Under the pieces are notes generated by a model. The model did not search any database, was not told the DNA's origin, and saw nothing but the letters and a program-made list of their open reading frames with translations. Shown here piece by piece: positions 7,335 to 8,949 of a stretch of 8,949 nt of DNA. The stretch spans positions 1 through 8,949 of the forward strand of contig JBFXEO010000118.1 in assembly GCA_050180015.1 (NCBI GenBank), read 5' to 3'. A program made the position numbers and the translations under genes. The stretch comes from JBFXEO01 sp050180015. Lineage in GTDB: Bacteria > Bacteroidota > Bacteroidia > Bacteroidales > Tenuifilaceae. Numbering within the stretch: position 1 is the first letter of the stretch; each line of letters opens with the position of its first letter.

Positions 7335-8949
7335 ATGATTTTATCATCATTATCGATGTTTTTGGGTGAGCTGAAATTTGTGCCCCTACTGGTAATACCG
7401 GCAGAAGGGGAGGACACCTTTACATTACCTTTTCACGATCCCGTTATTGTATTCGGAGTTTTACTGTTAACGCTGCTCGTAGTTCCGTTCATTTTTTCGA
7501 AGCTTAAGCTGCCCGGCATCATTGGGCTTATACTGGCTGGAATCGCCTTGGGTAGTTCGGGGTTTAACATTCTGACCCGCGATGGGAGTATCGAATTCAT
7601 TGGCAAAATAGGATTGCTATACCTGATGTTCTTAACCGGGCTGGAGCTCGATATGCACAGCTTTATCCAGAATAAAAAGAAGAATTTCATATTCGGTGTT
7701 TTAACTTTTTCTGTCCCATTCCTAATTGGTTACCTGGTGTGCAGGATCATCCTGCACTACGACTTACTCCCGTCGCTGTTAATCTCCAGCATGTTTTCCA
7801 GCCAAACGCTGGTTTCGTACCCCATTGTTTCTAGGTTAAGGCTTACCCGGCTTGAGCCCGTTAGCATAGCAATTGCCGGTACAATTATAACAGATACGAT
7901 TGTGCTCGTAATGCTAATACTGATTATTGCGCTATATAACGGCCAGTATTCCACCACCTTATGGCTTACGCTATTTGTATCAATATCGATTTACCTGTTT
8001 TTTTTATTCTACGTATTCCCCCGCATCATTCGATGGTTCTTTAAGAATACCACCACCGATATTATTGCACAGTACATTTTTGTTCTGGCAATGGTTTTTC
8101 TGGCCGGAATTCTGGCCAAGCTGATAAAGTTGGAGCCTATTATTGGCGCATTTTTGGCTGGAATTGTGCTGAACCGCCAAATTCCCCACTCTTCAACATT
8201 AATGAGCAGGATTGAGTTTATTGGGAACTCTATCTTTATCCCTATTTTTATTCTTTACCTTGGAATGCTTCTCGATCTTCATGCTTTTCTCAGCAGCTGG
8301 ATTACGTTGGCACTGGCAACGCTACTAATTGTAATTTCGGTGGGGTCTAAATGGGTTGCAGCATTTATTGCCCAAAAATTATTTCTCTATAAACAGGAAG
8401 AGCGGCAGCTCCTTTTTGGGTTAAGCACGGCTAGGGCGGCGGCTACAATTGCAATTATTCTGATAGGTTTTCAGCTGAAAATAGTTGATACAAATATTCT
8501 GAATGCTACTATTGTTGTTGTTTTCGTATCGTGTATTATTAGCGCATTTGTTACGGAACAATCGGCAAAAGTTATAGTCAGAAAAGATATCCCTCAAAGC
8601 TATAAACCCGAAACCTTTGAACGGATACTCATTCCAATTTCCAACCCGGGTAGTATTCAGGATCTTGTCGAGTTCTCGAGTTACATTAAAACCCACGGCA
8701 GGCGGAGCCCAATTTACATGCTTAGCGTGGTAAAGGATGAACATGAGGTTCTAAAAAGTAGCTATCTTGCCAGAAATGTTGAGGAGCTATCCAGAAATAC
8801 CGAAATTCCCATTGAGTTTATTGTAAGAATGGATATAAGTATTCCTTCGGGAATAACAAGGGCTTGCAAGGAGATTCTGGCCTCCAAGGTTATTATGGGG
8901 TGGAATGGTAACTACAGCGCCAAGCAATGGATATTTGGGACTATACTTG
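7335..8949 (+). CDS. CPA2-type cation:proton antiporter with universal-stress-like C-terminal domain, 3' end cut
   Basis: The frame is open from ATG 7335 to the right edge, giving 538 residues plus one extra base with no stop. Residues about 36-410 form a Na+/H+ exchanger (Kef/NapA-like) membrane domain with many hydrophobic helices. Family marks include KLPGIIGLILAGIALG (58-73), IGLLYLMFLTGLELD (92-106), GTIITDTIVLVML (182-194, with Asp187 at the ion-binding aspartate position), LEPIIGAFLAGIVLN (266-280), FIPIFILYLGMLLDL (301-315) and STARAAATIA (364-373). From about 427 the sequence FERILIPISNP begins a cytoplasmic universal-stress-like domain, commonly fused to such antiporters in Bacteroidota. 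These transporters exchange Na+ or K+ for H+ across the inner membrane, for pH and salt balance; the ion cannot be told. Typical fusions run about 700 residues, so some 150-200 are likely missing. A second in-frame ATG at 7356 is an alternative start. It is divergent from the ABC gene, with 271 bases between. Confidence 0.88.
   Translation, partial: MILSSLSMFLGELKFVPLLVIPAEGEDTFTLPFHDPVIVFGVLLLTLLVVPFIFSKLKLPGIIGLILAGIALGSSGFNILTRDGSIEFIGKIGLLYLMFLTGLELDMHSFIQNKKKNFIFGVLTFSVPFLIGYLVCRIILHYDLLPSLLISSMFSSQTLVSYPIVSRLRLTRLEPVSIAIAGTIITDTIVLVMLILIIALYNGQYSTTLWLTLFVSISIYLFFLFYVFPRIIRWFFKNTTTDIIAQYIFVLAMVFLAGILAKLIKLEPIIGAFLAGIVLNRQIPHSSTLMSRIEFIGNSIFIPIFILYLGMLLDLHAFLSSWITLALATLLIVISVGSKWVAAFIAQKLFLYKQEERQLLFGLSTARAAATIAIILIGFQLKIVDTNILNATIVVVFVSCIISAFVTEQSAKVIVRKDIPQSYKPETFERILIPISNPGSIQDLVEFSSYIKTHGRRSPIYMLSVVKDEHEVLKSSYLARNVEELSRNTEIPIEFIVRMDISIPSGITRACKEILASKVIMGWNGNYSAKQWIFGTIL

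Noticed and set aside
7324..7338. Four-codon ORF ATGTACCCGGTATGA whose stop overlaps the antiporter ATG
   Set aside because: It could be a leader ORF with translational coupling, but an ORF this short arises easily by chance and nothing else supports it.

Overview
The window looks like a chromosomal segment from a member of the Bacteroidota, possibly Bacteroidales or Marinilabiliales. The evidence is a TonB-dependent receptor carrying an N-terminal carboxypeptidase-regulatory-like domain, paired with a DUF4249 lipoprotein; a very long ABC transporter of a type I know mainly from this phylum; no Shine-Dalgarno sequences ahead of the main starts; and -7-like boxes resembling the TAnnTTTG consensus. 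The exact genus cannot be fixed from the sequence.

Layout: (1) Bases 1-353 hold the 3' end of a YhcH/YjgK/YiaL-family sugar-metabolism protein that is cut by the window edge. (2) Bases 481-2817 hold a TonB-dependent receptor gene in a single reading frame, broken by one TAG codon at 1177-1179. (3) Fourteen bases later, 2832-3746 encodes its DUF4249 lipoprotein partner. (4) A 209-base convergent spacer contains a small repeat-like motif and a weak hairpin. (5) On the minus strand, 3956-7063 encodes a 1035-residue ABC transporter half-subunit (ATPase plus ABC-2 permease in one chain). (6) A 271-base AT-rich divergent spacer contains promoter-like boxes in both directions and an inverted repeat. 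(7) From 7335 to the right edge runs a CPA2-type cation:proton antiporter with a universal-stress-like C-terminal domain, cut by the window end.

How the genes work together: the receptor and the lipoprotein form one outer-membrane unit, presumably for uptake of an unknown ligand. The in-frame stop would disable the receptor unless it is a sequencing error or is read through. The ABC transporter and the antiporter are divergently transcribed inner-membrane transporters that share a control region; nothing visible links their substrates. No gene-free stretch exceeds 300 bases. No tRNA, rRNA, CRISPR array, insertion sequence or defence cassette was seen.

I did not find a convincing new multi-gene system. 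The strongest second-look item is the isolated TAG in an otherwise intact receptor gene. The next is the composite architecture of the ABC transporter.
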